Below are positions 17,473 to 26,049 of a stretch of 64,000 nt of DNA, one piece after another. This DNA comes from Actinomadura rifamycini DSM 43936 (GTDB lineage: Bacteria > Actinomycetota > Actinomycetes > Streptosporangiales > Streptosporangiaceae): the NCBI RefSeq assembly GCF_000425065.1, contig NZ_AULB01000035.1, positions 20,482 to 84,481 of the forward strand, read 5' to 3'. The first letter of the stretch is position 1. Each line of letters starts with the position of its first letter. The notes beneath the pieces are model-generated. The model saw only the letters and a program-made list of their open reading frames with translations, did no database searches and was not told where the DNA came from. The position numbers and the translations under genes are program-made.

Positions 17473-18458
17473 GCCGCCACCGCCCCGTACCGGCGGACCG
17501 CCCAGATCAGGACGGGCGCGCCGACGAACGCGGTGACGATCGCCACCGGCACCTCGCCGGTCGGCAGCAGGATCCGCGACCCGATGTCGGACGCGATCAG
17601 CAGCACGGGACCGAGCACCATCGTGTACGCCATCAGCCACGGCACCGACCCGCCGGCGGCGCGCCGCGCGAGGTGCGGCACCATCAGCCCGACGAACGCG
17701 ATCGGCCCCGCGACCGCCGTCGCGGCCCCGGCGAGCACCGTGAACAGCGCGAGCGCCGCGAACCGGATCCGGGCGACGCGCGCGCCGAGCGCCTGCGCGA
17801 CGCTCTCGCCCAGCGCCAGGCCGCCGAGCGGGCGCGCCGCGAGCAGCGCCCCGGCCAGCGCCAGCCCGATGGCCAGCAGCGGCAGCTCGAACGGCGCCCG
17901 CTCGCGCCCGGCGAGCGCCCCGACCGACCAGAACCGGAACCGGTCCAGGGCGTCCGGGTACGCCAGCCGCAGCGCGATCGACACCCCCGACAGCACGAAG
18001 GTCAGCGCGACCCCCGCCAGGACGAGCCGCAGCGGGAACGTCCGGCCGACGCCGTAGACGACGAGCATCGCGGCGCCCGCGCCCGCCAGCGCGAGGGCGA
18101 GCTGCACGGCCGGCGCCGCCGCGATCCCGGCCGCCGCGCCGACCGTGACCGCGAACCCGGCGCCCGCGTTCACGCCGAGGATGCCGGGTTCGGCGAGCGG
18201 GTTGCGGGTCAGCGTCTGGATCAGCGTCCCGGCCGCCCCGAGGGCGGCGCCCACGAAGACGGCGATGACCGTGCGCGGCACCCGGATGTCGCGCACGATC
18301 ACGTGCTCGTCCGTCCCGGCGTAGGCGGTGAGCGCCTCCCACACCGCGCCCGGCCCGGCCCGCCCGGCCCCGACGCACAGGCTGGCGAACGCCAGCGCGG
18401 CCAGGGCCAGGAGGGCCGCGAGCAGGATCGTGACCCGGCGGGGCACGTCACGCGCCAA
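17469..18458 (-). CDS. FecCD-family siderophore permease subunit
   Basis: 329 aa, membrane protein with about nine hydrophobic helices. Family motifs are RVPRTVIAVFVGAALGAAG (about 58-76) and RNPLAEPGILGVNAGA (about 83-98). It pairs with the downstream FecCD protein. I take TTG 18458 as start because GGAG lies 9 bases upstream. A GTG at 18446 in the same frame is possible, and it would be the first codon after the previous gene's stop. The gene sits between the siderophore-interacting protein gene (11-base overlap) and the second permease. Confidence 0.88.
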   Translation of the reverse strand: MARDVPRRVTILLAALLALAALAFASLCVGAGRAGPGAVWEALTAYAGTDEHVIVRDIRVPRTVIAVFVGAALGAAGTLIQTLTRNPLAEPGILGVNAGAGFAVTVGAAAGIAAAPAVQLALALAGAGAAMLVVYGVGRTFPLRLVLAGVALTFVLSGVSIALRLAYPDALDRFRFWSVGALAGRERAPFELPLLAIGLALAGALLAARPLGGLALGESVAQALGARVARIRFAALALFTVLAGAATAVAGPIAFVGLMVPHLARRAAGGSVPWLMAYTMVLGPVLLIASDIGSRILLPTGEVPVAIVTAFVGAPVLIWAVRRYGAVAA

Positions 18459-19272
18459 GGTCGGCCACTCCGCGCTTCCAGTAGCCGGTGACGTACGCCC
18501 CCATCCGGCCCTTGCTCCACGCCCGCAGCGGCTTGATCGCGTCGGCCTCGCCGGCCGCGACCAGGAACGACTCGCCGGGCGCGGGCTCCAGGCCCATGAC
18601 CGTCCCGGCGAGCCGCGACTCCGCGCCGTCCTGGACGAGCCGGATGATCCGGACGCCGTCCCGCGCGGCGAGCGGGTACGCGTGCTCGGCCTCGTCGGAC
18701 GTCTCGACCACCACCGTCGCCGACACGTCCGCCGGGGACTCCTCGAGCCAGCGGCCGAGCGCCGGCAGCGCCGTCGCGTCGATCGCGAACAGGTAGTGGT
18801 CGTGGTGGTGCGGGAACGCCTTCGCGCCCGCGGGCCCGGCGATCACGGCCTCGTCGCCGACGGCCGCCGCCGCGGCCCACTCGGACGCGAGCCCGCCCTC
18901 GTGCAGGACGAAGTCAAGATCCAGCTCGCACGCCTCGGCGTCGTACCGGCGGATCGTGTACCGGCGGCTGGGCGGCGACGGGCGCGGCCACTCCAGGTCG
19001 AGCGTCTCCGGGTTGTGGACGGGGACGCGCAGCGTGCCGTCCGGGTCCGGGAACACGATCTTGATGTGGTCGTCGGCCTGGTAGGAGTGCACGCCCCCGG
19101 CGAGGCCCGGGCCGCCGAACGTCAGCCGCAGCATCCGCGGCGTGATCTGCTCGCGGCGCACGACCGCCGCCGTGCGCACCTCGATCGGGTAGCCGATCCG
19201 CTCGACGCCCGTGCCGGTCCGGTGGTGCTCCAGCACCCGCTCGCGCGGCATGTCCCTGCGCATCGCGCTCAC
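18448..19272 (-). CDS. Siderophore-interacting protein (FAD-dependent ferric reductase)
   Basis: 274 aa, SIP/ViuB-type flavoprotein that reduces imported ferric siderophore in the cytoplasm to release iron. The FAD-binding motif RRYTIRRYD follows the N-terminal beta barrel (HSYQADDHIKIVFPDP). The C-terminal SIP domain contains ETSDEAE, and the protein ends near GAYVTGYWKRG, typical of the family. The GTG at 19272 overlaps the binding-protein stop (GTGA) and has GGAGGAGG just upstream; an ATG three codons later is the alternative. Confidence 0.88.
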   Translation of the reverse strand: MSAMRRDMPRERVLEHHRTGTGVERIGYPIEVRTAAVVRREQITPRMLRLTFGGPGLAGGVHSYQADDHIKIVFPDPDGTLRVPVHNPETLDLEWPRPSPPSRRYTIRRYDAEACELDLDFVLHEGGLASEWAAAAAVGDEAVIAGPAGAKAFPHHHDHYLFAIDATALPALGRWLEESPADVSATVVVETSDEAEHAYPLAARDGVRIIRLVQDGAESRLAGTVMGLEPAPGESFLVAAGEADAIKPLRAWSKGRMGAYVTGYWKRGVADLGA

Positions 19273-20264
19273 TTCCCCTCCTCCAGCAGCGGCGCGAGCG
19301 CCTTGTCGACGTCGTCCAGGGCCATCAGCGCCGACTCGTAGGTGGCGGCGGCGGTGTAGCGCAGGCCGAAGGTCTTGCCGTCCTTCACCGCGGGCAGGTT
19401 CTTCCAAAGCTTGGAGTCGAGAACCCGCTGCACCGCCTCGGCCGTGGACCCGTCGGGTTCGAGCGAGTACGTGACGGCGTCGGCCTCGCCGAGGCTCTCC
19501 GGCAGCTCCTCGAGCGACGGCGTCTCCGACACGTCCTTCGAGCCGCCGCCCTTCTTCTTGACCTGGCCGTAGTACGTGACGCCGACGTCCTCGGCGATGT
19601 TCGTGCCCCAGGAGTCGCCGAACTCCCGCATGAACGTCCCGCCCGCGACGTCCCCGTAGGTTCCGACGTGACCGAACTTCAGCCCCTTCAGGGCGTCCGC
19701 GTACTTCGCCGTGATCTCGGCGGCCTTCTTCTCGTACGCGGCCTTGGTGTCGGTGTAGTACTGCAGGCGGCCCGCCGCGTCGGCCTGGCGGCGCGACAGG
19801 TCCCGCCACGCCGACGGGACGGTCGGGCCGATGACCGCGACGGGCGCGATCGACTCCAGCCGCTTCATGTCGATGTCGCCGAGCACCGGGCGCGGCACCC
19901 CGATGATGATGAGGTCCGGCTTCACCGCCGCGATCGCCTCGTAGTTCGTCGAGGCCGCCGCGTCGTCCGCGATCTTCTTGACCCCGTCGTACTTGGCCCG
20001 GTCCTCGGCGGACATCATCTCCAGCCCGCGCGTCCAGGTGGAGATGCCGACGAGCTCCGCGTCGGCCTCGATGAGCACCGGCACCGCGTACCCGGTCGCC
20101 ACGATCCGCTTCGGGTCGGCCGGGATGGTCACGGTGCCGTTGTCGGCGGCGAACGACCGGGTCTTCCCGGACGTCCCGGCGTCGTCGGCCGACCCCGAAC
20201 CGCAGCCGGTCACCAGGACCAGCGCGGCGGCGAGCGCCGTGGCGAGTCGCGTGCGAGTGGACAT
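19269..20264 (-). CDS. Iron-siderophore ABC transporter substrate-binding lipoprotein
   Basis: 331 aa. Lipoprotein signal peptide with lipobox LVTGC, lipidated Cys21. A short Ser/Gly linker is followed by a FhuD/FepB-type class III binding fold (DPKRIVATGY, KPDLIIIGVPRP, DAVTYSLEPDG). It captures the ferric siderophore outside the membrane; the ligand is not predictable. It is the first gene of the operon. An iron box lies about 60 bases upstream, and AAGGA nine bases before the ATG serves as ribosome site. Confidence 0.9.
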   Translation of the reverse strand: MSTRTRLATALAAALVLVTGCGSGSADDAGTSGKTRSFAADNGTVTIPADPKRIVATGYAVPVLIEADAELVGISTWTRGLEMMSAEDRAKYDGVKKIADDAAASTNYEAIAAVKPDLIIIGVPRPVLGDIDMKRLESIAPVAVIGPTVPSAWRDLSRRQADAAGRLQYYTDTKAAYEKKAAEITAKYADALKGLKFGHVGTYGDVAGGTFMREFGDSWGTNIAEDVGVTYYGQVKKKGGGSKDVSETPSLEELPESLGEADAVTYSLEPDGSTAEAVQRVLDSKLWKNLPAVKDGKTFGLRYTAAATYESALMALDDVDKALAPLLEEGK

Positions 20265-20323
20265 GGGCGAGCTTCCTTACGTTTCACGAGAGAAACCGCC
20301 CTGACCTGCGCCGGACGGCCAGC

Positions 20324-20342
20324 TTAGGCTAGCCTTACCTGA
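20324..20342. promoter_or_regulatory. IdeR/DmdR-type iron box in the divergent promoter region
   Basis: TTAGGCTAGCCTTACCTGA matches the 19-bp IdeR/DtxR consensus TTAGGTTAGSCTAACCTAA at about 15 positions. It lies between the binding-protein gene (minus) and the AraC-type regulator (plus). Iron-loaded repressor bound here would shut off siderophore uptake and perhaps the regulator. Confidence 0.8.
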
Positions 20343-20372
20343 CTTTCGGACATATCGGTGAGAGGACATTCT

Positions 20373-21161
20373 GTGCGCCCCGGAGGTCACCTTCGCGACG
20401 ATCCCGTCCACTGCGAGGAGTACGGCTACGGCCTCGGCGACCCCGGCGGGATCTTCGTGCTGAAGTACCGCTCGGCGGGCGGCCTCACCCTCGGCGAGAG
20501 CCGCCAGGACTTCCTGCACCAGCTCTACTGGTCGCCCGACGGCGTCCTCGCCGTGCTGAGCGGCTCCGACACCGGGTTCCTCGGCCACCGCGAGGGGTAC
20601 TGGGCGTCCCGCGCCACCGCCCACGAGGTCCGCGCGGGCGACCGCCAGACCGTCTACCGCGTCTGCCTGCGGGAGGTCCCGCCCGCTCTGGACGGCCACC
20701 GCTGCGGGCCCGTCGCCGTCGACGACCGCGCCGCCGAGCTCATCCGGCTGATCACCCGCCGCGACTGCGACGAGCGCACCGCGCTGGACGCGCGCCGCGG
20801 CATCATGGCCGGGCTCGCCCCGCTCACCGGCCGCGGCGTCCCCCGCCCCGCCGGCGGCAGCGGCTACGCCCTCACCGTCGCCCGCGCCCTCTCCCGCGAC
20901 CCCGCCGACCCCACCCCGCTCACCGAATGGGCGCGCCGCCTCCGCGTCAGCTCGAAGACCCTGCAGCGCGACTTCGTCCGCGAGTTCGGCATGCCCTACT
21001 CCCGGTGGCGCACCCGGCACCGCCTCCGCGCGGCCCGCGTCCTGCTGCGCGCCCACCCCGTCACCGAGGTCGCGCACCGGGTCGGCTACGCGAGCCCGTC
21101 CGCCTTCATCGCCGCCTACGCCGGCGAGTACGGCCGCACCCCCGGCCGCGACCGGGACTGA
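20373..21161 (+). CDS. AraC-family transcriptional regulator
   Basis: 262 aa. The N-terminal ~165 residues form a sensing domain of cupin-like character (HQLYWSPDGVLAVL, TGFLGHREGYWA). The C-terminal AraC domain has two helix-turn-helices: LRVSSKTLQRDFVREFG (about 195-211) and TEVAHRVGYASPSAFIAAY (about 235-253). It is divergent from the siderophore operon and probably controls it in response to the siderophore or a metabolite. I prefer GTG 20373, six bases after AGAGGA; an in-frame GTG at 20358 has no ribosome site. The stop directly abuts the decarboxylase stop. Confidence 0.85.
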   Translation: MRPGGHLRDDPVHCEEYGYGLGDPGGIFVLKYRSAGGLTLGESRQDFLHQLYWSPDGVLAVLSGSDTGFLGHREGYWASRATAHEVRAGDRQTVYRVCLREVPPALDGHRCGPVAVDDRAAELIRLITRRDCDERTALDARRGIMAGLAPLTGRGVPRPAGGSGYALTVARALSRDPADPTPLTEWARRLRVSSKTLQRDFVREFGMPYSRWRTRHRLRAARVLLRAHPVTEVAHRVGYASPSAFIAAYAGEYGRTPGRDRD

Positions 21162-22544
21162 TCACACCCCCGGCACGGCCTCCCGCAGCGCCGCCGCCAC
21201 CCGGTGCACGTCCGCCTCCCCGGTGCGCCAGTTGCTGAACGCCGCCCGCAGCGCCGGCACCCCGTCGTGGACCGTCGGCGTCAGGAACGCCTCCCCGGCC
21301 ACCCGGTCGGCGAGCGCCGCCAGCCGCGCGGCGTCCGGCCGGTCGGCCAGCGTGAAGCACACGACGTTCAGCCGGACCGGCGCGAGCAGCCGCAGCCCCG
21401 GCACCGCCTCCACCGCGTCGCCCAGCGCCCGCGCGCACGCCGTGCACCGCTCGACGATCTCCCGGTGCCCCTTCCGGCCGTAGGCGCGCAGCGTGAACCA
21501 CGCCGCGAGCGCCCGCAGCCGCCGCGAGTTCTCCGGCGTGAGGTGCACCAGATCGGGCGCCCCGCCCGACGGCCCCAGGTACGCGGCGGCGTTCCGGAAC
21601 ACCGACGCCTGCAGGTCGGGCCGACGCGTGAACTGCAGCGCGCTCCCGTACGGGACGTTCAGCCACTTGTGCAGGTCGACGCAGACCGAGTCCGCCGCGT
21701 CGAGCCCCGCCACGAGGTGCGCGTGCGCCGGCGACAGCGCCGCGAACCCTCCGAACGCCGCGTCCACGTGCAACCAGAACGGGTACCGCTCCCGCAGCGC
21801 CGCGACCGCCCGCAGATCGTCGAAGTCGCCGGTGTTCACGGTCCCCGCGTTCGCGACGACCACGCACGGGCCGTCCGCCTCCCGCAGCGCCCGCTCGAGC
21901 GCCGCCGGGTCCACCGCCTCCCGCCCCGCGACCGCGGGCACCCCGACCAGCGAGCGCCGGCCCAGCCCCAGCATCGCGAGCGCCTTCGCCACACTCGAGT
22001 GGGCCGCGCCCGACAGCACCCGCACCTCCCCGAGCGCCCCCGCCCCGTCCTCCGCCGGCGACACGCCCGCCCGTTCCCCGAGCCACTCCCGCGCCACCGC
22101 GAGCCCCACGAAGTTCGACGCGGTCGCACCGCCCACGAACGCCCCGCCGTGCGCGTCCGACAGGCCGAACAGGTCCCGCAGCCACCCGGCCGTCTCCCGC
22201 TCCAGCGCCTGCCCCGCACCGTCGAGCGACGAGACCGAGTTCTGGTCCCACACCCCGGTCATCCAGTCGCCCGCGAGCGCCGCCGGAGTCGTCCCGCCGG
22301 TCACGAACCCCAGGTACCGCGGCCCCGCGCTCGCCGACAGCGCCGGCTCCCACCGGTCGGCGAACGCCGCGAGCGCCCCCGCGAGCCCCGCGCCCTCCTC
22401 GGGCAGCCGCTCCGGCCCCGGCACGTCCGCCGCCGGGACCACCGCCCGCTCGCCCAGCCGCCCGAGCACCCCGGCCGCGTGCCCCCGCACCTCCTCGAGC
22501 AGCCCCGCCACCCCGTCCGCGTCCGCCGCCAGTCTCGGATCCAT
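21162..22544 (-). CDS. PLP-dependent group II amino acid decarboxylase
   Basis: 460 aa. The PLP lysine is in DLHKWLNVPYG and the cofactor-ring Asp in HVDAAFGGFA. GGATASNF and SGAAHSSVAKA are the phosphate and ring-stacking segments. The family covers aromatic amino acid, glutamate, diaminobutyrate and (DesA-like) lysine decarboxylases; the substrate cannot be assigned. Its position beside a siderophore-uptake operon makes a role in making a siderophore amine precursor possible, but no hydroxylase, acyltransferase or NIS synthetase is present. It is convergent with the AraC gene with zero spacing. Confidence 0.85.
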   Translation of the reverse strand: MDPRLAADADGVAGLLEEVRGHAAGVLGRLGERAVVPAADVPGPERLPEEGAGLAGALAAFADRWEPALSASAGPRYLGFVTGGTTPAALAGDWMTGVWDQNSVSSLDGAGQALERETAGWLRDLFGLSDAHGGAFVGGATASNFVGLAVAREWLGERAGVSPAEDGAGALGEVRVLSGAAHSSVAKALAMLGLGRRSLVGVPAVAGREAVDPAALERALREADGPCVVVANAGTVNTGDFDDLRAVAALRERYPFWLHVDAAFGGFAALSPAHAHLVAGLDAADSVCVDLHKWLNVPYGSALQFTRRPDLQASVFRNAAAYLGPSGGAPDLVHLTPENSRRLRALAAWFTLRAYGRKGHREIVERCTACARALGDAVEAVPGLRLLAPVRLNVVCFTLADRPDAARLAALADRVAGEAFLTPTVHDGVPALRAAFSNWRTGEADVHRVAAALREAVPGV

Positions 22545-22657
22545 GCGCCCTCCCTTTCCGTCGCCCCACGACGCTAGGCCGCCCCGCCCGCCCGGACAGC
22601 GGCCAATCCGAGAAACCGGCCCGGGACCGCCGCCGCCCGGGCTTCGGCATCGGGCGC

Positions 22658-22798
22658 ATGGCCGAGGGGGACGACCAGACGCTCTGCGACGTCACGATCG
22701 GCGCGGACGACGGCGTTCTGCGATTCGGTGACCTGGACCCCGTCGTCGCGTCTGAAATCCTCGCGGACCTGGAAATTTTGGCCGCCGCAGCGGTCTGA
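22658..22798 (+). pseudogene. Remnant of a DUF4132 C-terminus
   Basis: 46 codons from an ATG to TGA at 22796-22798. The C-terminal half reads VLRFGDLDPVVASEILADL and ends in AAAV, the terminal motif of the DUF4132 proteins. It is closest to the fragment at 1-233 (both end SEIL-x-DL...AAV). The rest of the ~1000-residue protein is absent. Codon use is less GC-rich than that of the neighbours (GAT, GAA, ATT, TTG). I read it as the leftover end of a deleted or displaced array member. It could still be a short expressed peptide. Confidence 0.5.
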
Positions 22799-22848
22799 AC
22801 CGCCGAATTGATCTCTTTTGTCGGGGTGTTTCTCTACGGTGATGCTCC
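22799..22848 (+). other. Leader of the DUF4132 array
   Basis: A comparatively AT-rich 50-base stretch (TTGATCTCTTTTGTC...) between the remnant and the first complete DUF4132 gene. It is the only sizeable non-coding gap ahead of the array. It may hold the promoter for the ten-gene locus, but I cannot point to a convincing -35/-10 pair. Confidence 0.3.
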
Positions 22849-25800
22849 GTGAGCGACACCGAACTCCCCGACGAACGTTCCGGTGAGGACGTCCTGGTCC
22901 TGCCCCCCGCCTGGCTGCGGCAGCTGCACCCGAGGCGGGGCGGCAGGGCGCTGCCGCCGGCGCGGGGCGGCCGGGCGAAGGAGGTCCCGGTCCTCCTCGA
23001 GGCCGCGGCGGACGCCCTGGCCGCGCTGCCGTCCGACGCGGAGGTCGAGGCGGGGCTGCGCGACGCGGCCCGGCGGCACCTGGGCGGGGAGCCCGACGCC
23101 GTGGGCGCGGCGGTCGTGGCGGCGGTCGCGATGGCCGGGGAGGACGGCGGGTCCGAGGGGCGGGCCAGGGCGTTCGTCGACCACTGGCGCGCCGGGCACG
23201 GACTCGGGTTCGCGGCATGCGCCGCGGTGGAGCTGAGCCGCGTGCGGATCGCGGAGCGGAGCGGGCGGCGGCTGCCGGTCTCGACCGAGACGCCCTTCCC
23301 CGGGTTCGTCTGGCCGGAGACGCTCCGGTACGTCCGCCGGCTGCTGGCGGCGGCCCCCGACGACCGGTACGCGGACGCCGTCCGGCGCCTGGCCGGGCAC
23401 CGGACGACCGCGCCGCGGCGGCGCGTCGTGTCCTACCTGGTGCCGACCGAGGCGGACTGGCTGGAGGAGAGCGCGGCCGACCCGGCCGGCGGGGGCGACC
23501 GCGAGCTGAAGCTCTTCTCGATCGACCGGGCCGAACTGTTCGGCGATCCGCCGTCCCCGCTGTTCTTCCCCGACGTGTCGCGGCCGCTGCTCGCGACGCT
23601 GCTGGACGCCTGCGGCACGGACGTCCTGCCCCTCCTGCTCGCCACGCTCGACAACGGCCTGCCCGAGCACGTGACGGACGTCCTGCTGGAGGCCGTCGCG
23701 CTGCTCCCGGCGGACGACGCGTTCGCCGCGCTGCTGGAGCGCTCCGGCCGGCCCCGGGTGCGGCCCGCGCTGATGTCGATGATGGAGCGGTTCCCGGTGC
23801 GGGCGGCGCGGCTGCTGGCGGCGACGGACACCGCCTATGCGCTGAACCTGCTGAGAATCCACCTCACCGCCCGTCCGGACCTCGCCGAGCACCTGCCGGA
23901 GGGGGCCCGCGCGGTGCTGGGGCCGCGCGACGCGACGCCGGAGGCCGACCCGGCGACCCTGCCCGCGCCGCTGCCGGGGCTGCCGTGGGACGCGCAGGTG
24001 AAGCCGATCGTGCAAGGGCTCGAGGCGCCCGCGACGAGGACGGTCGTCTGGGCGGACGGGGAGCGCGATGAATGGGCCCTCGCCGGACTGGACGACATGC
24101 CGGTGCCGGAAGACGTCGACTGGGACGACCTCGAAGCCGCCTTCGGAAAGGCCCAGCCCCAGCTCCAGGCCCGGATCGCGGTGTACGGGCCGGAGGAGGG
24201 CGTCCGGCCGCTCCTCGCCGCGTGGGACGACCCGCCCGCCTGGCTCGACGGGGAGTGGGGCAGGTCGCTCGTCGCCCGGTACGAGCAGGACGCGCTGCCG
24301 TTCGCGCACCGCATGGCGAAGGAGGCGCAGCAGCGGCACGCCGCCCTGCTCGTGCCGTTCCTGGACGCCGAGGTCACGGCCGTGATGGGCGCCTGGCTGG
24401 CCCGCGGCACCCGGGGCGCGGGCGCCGCCCGCGACTGGTGCGACCGGCACGGCCTCGCCGCGGTGCCGTTCGCCGCCCCGGCGGCGCTCGCCCGGCCCGC
24501 CGCCCGGCGGCGCGCCGCCGAGGCGGTGCTGCGGCGCGTCGCCGGGAAGCACGGCGTCGACGCGGTGGCGGACGCCGTCCCGGCGGCGGCGGACGCGCTG
24601 CGGACCGTCCTGACCGCGCACCCGGCCGCGACCGGGCTGCTGCGCCGCCCCAAGGTCCCGACCTGGGCGGACCCGGCGCTGCTGCCGCGCGTGCTGCTGC
24701 GCGGACGGGAGCAGGCGCTCCGGCCCGAGACGACCGAGACGTTCGTGGAACTGCTGGCGATGCCCGAACTCGGCGACCTGGACGCCGTCGCGCGGGTGTG
24801 CGACCCGGCGTCGCTGGCGGAGTTCGGGCTCGCCCTCTTCGAGGGCTGGCGGTCGGACAGGATGCCCGCCGAGCACGGCTGGGCGCTGGCGCGGCTCGAC
24901 CGCCTCGCCGACGACTCGGCCGTCCCGGTGCTGGCGCCCCACATCCGCTCGTGGCCGGGCAAGGACCGTATGCACAGCGCCAAAGTCGGCCTGGACGTCC
25001 TCGTCGGCATCGGCACCGACACGGCGCTGACGGTGCTGCACGACCTGGCCGTCCGCTGGCCGGGCCGCACCCTGCGGAAGGCGGCGGAGCGGGCGTTCGC
25101 CCGGGCGGCCGACGCGCGCGGCGTGCCGCCGGGGGTGCTCGGCGACCGGCTCGTCCCCGACCTCGGCCTGGACGGCGACGGGGCGGTGACGGTCGACTAC
25201 GGGCGGCGCCGCTTCACCGTGCGGTTCGACGCCCGGCTCCGGCCGGTGGTGACCGACGAGGACGGCGTGCTCCGCAAGTCCCTCCCGAAGCCCGGCAAGC
25301 GGGACGACCCGCGGGTCGCGCCCGCCGCGCACGCGGCGTTCGGCGAGCTGCGCAAGAAGGTCGCCGACGCCGCGGCCCTGCAGATCGCGCGGCTGGAGGA
25401 CGCGATGCGGACGGGGCGGACCTGGACGCCCGAGCAGTTCCGCGACTACGCCGTCCGGGGCCCGCTCGTCCGGCAGATCGCCCGCCGCCTGGTGTGGCTC
25501 GCGGACGAGGACGGCGGCGCGACCGCGTTCCGGATCGCCGAGGACGGGACGTTCGCCGACGCCGGCGACGACGTCTTCACGCCGTCCGGCGCCGCGCGGA
25601 TCACCGTCGCGCACCCGGCGCGGCTCGGCGCCGCGGCCGGGACGTGGGCGGGCATCCTCGCCGACTACGAGCTGCTGCAGCCGTTCCCGCAGCTCGACCA
25701 CCCGGTGTGGTCGCTCACCGAGGAGGAGCTGGCCGGTTCCCGCCTGGAGCGGTTCGCCGGCCGTGACGTGCGAAAGGACATCGTGTACGAGTTGCTGTCC

Positions 25801-26049
25801 CGCGGCTGGACCCGGATCGGACCGCGGAACGACATCGAGGCGGTGGCGCGCCGCACCGCGGACGGCGGCTGGGTCGTCGCCGAGTTCGGTGCGGACGCCG
25901 GGGACGGCGAGTGCTTCGGCATCCGGGTCGTGCGGGCCGCGACCGAGCCCGGGGAAAACGGGACGCCCGTCCCGTTCGGCGCCCTCGACCCCGTCGGCGC
26001 GTCCGAGGCCCTCACCGACCTGGTCACGACCGCCGAGCGGACGGCATGA
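22849..26049 (+). CDS. DUF4132 protein, array copy 1
   Basis: 1066 aa, no signal peptide or membrane segment. Conserved N-terminal box DVLVLPPAWLRQLHPRRGG (about 14-32). The middle ~700 residues are Ala/Leu/Arg-rich helical repeats of HEAT/ARM appearance. The DUF4132 core begins near 775 with VDYGRRRFTVRFD and runs through ARRLVWLADEDGG and AEDGTFAD to ADYELLQPFPQLDHP (about 937). It ends with FGALDPVGASEAL. E. coli YehI (MolR) is the characterised-by-name relative; its function is not established. The GTG start has no clear ribosome site. The stop overlaps the ATG of copy 2 (ATGA). This copy is the closest match to the fragment at 42646-42711. Confidence 0.9.
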   Translation: MSDTELPDERSGEDVLVLPPAWLRQLHPRRGGRALPPARGGRAKEVPVLLEAAADALAALPSDAEVEAGLRDAARRHLGGEPDAVGAAVVAAVAMAGEDGGSEGRARAFVDHWRAGHGLGFAACAAVELSRVRIAERSGRRLPVSTETPFPGFVWPETLRYVRRLLAAAPDDRYADAVRRLAGHRTTAPRRRVVSYLVPTEADWLEESAADPAGGGDRELKLFSIDRAELFGDPPSPLFFPDVSRPLLATLLDACGTDVLPLLLATLDNGLPEHVTDVLLEAVALLPADDAFAALLERSGRPRVRPALMSMMERFPVRAARLLAATDTAYALNLLRIHLTARPDLAEHLPEGARAVLGPRDATPEADPATLPAPLPGLPWDAQVKPIVQGLEAPATRTVVWADGERDEWALAGLDDMPVPEDVDWDDLEAAFGKAQPQLQARIAVYGPEEGVRPLLAAWDDPPAWLDGEWGRSLVARYEQDALPFAHRMAKEAQQRHAALLVPFLDAEVTAVMGAWLARGTRGAGAARDWCDRHGLAAVPFAAPAALARPAARRRAAEAVLRRVAGKHGVDAVADAVPAAADALRTVLTAHPAATGLLRRPKVPTWADPALLPRVLLRGREQALRPETTETFVELLAMPELGDLDAVARVCDPASLAEFGLALFEGWRSDRMPAEHGWALARLDRLADDSAVPVLAPHIRSWPGKDRMHSAKVGLDVLVGIGTDTALTVLHDLAVRWPGRTLRKAAERAFARAADARGVPPGVLGDRLVPDLGLDGDGAVTVDYGRRRFTVRFDARLRPVVTDEDGVLRKSLPKPGKRDDPRVAPAAHAAFGELRKKVADAAALQIARLEDAMRTGRTWTPEQFRDYAVRGPLVRQIARRLVWLADEDGGATAFRIAEDGTFADAGDDVFTPSGAARITVAHPARLGAAAGTWAGILADYELLQPFPQLDHPVWSLTEEELAGSRLERFAGRDVRKDIVYELLSRGWTRIGPRNDIEAVARRTADGGWVVAEFGADAGDGECFGIRVVRAATEPGENGTPVPFGALDPVGASEALTDLVTTAERTA

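Noticed and set aside
20281..20296. Short inverted repeat GTTTC...GAAAC in the binding-protein leader as an operator
   Set aside because: The arms are only five bases and it lies close to the ribosome site. The adjacent iron box explains regulation better.
21162..22544. DesA-type lysine decarboxylase for desferrioxamine synthesis
   Set aside because: The PLP-lysine context (DLHKWLNVPYG) does not decide the substrate, and no hydroxylase, acyltransferase or NIS synthetase genes are present.
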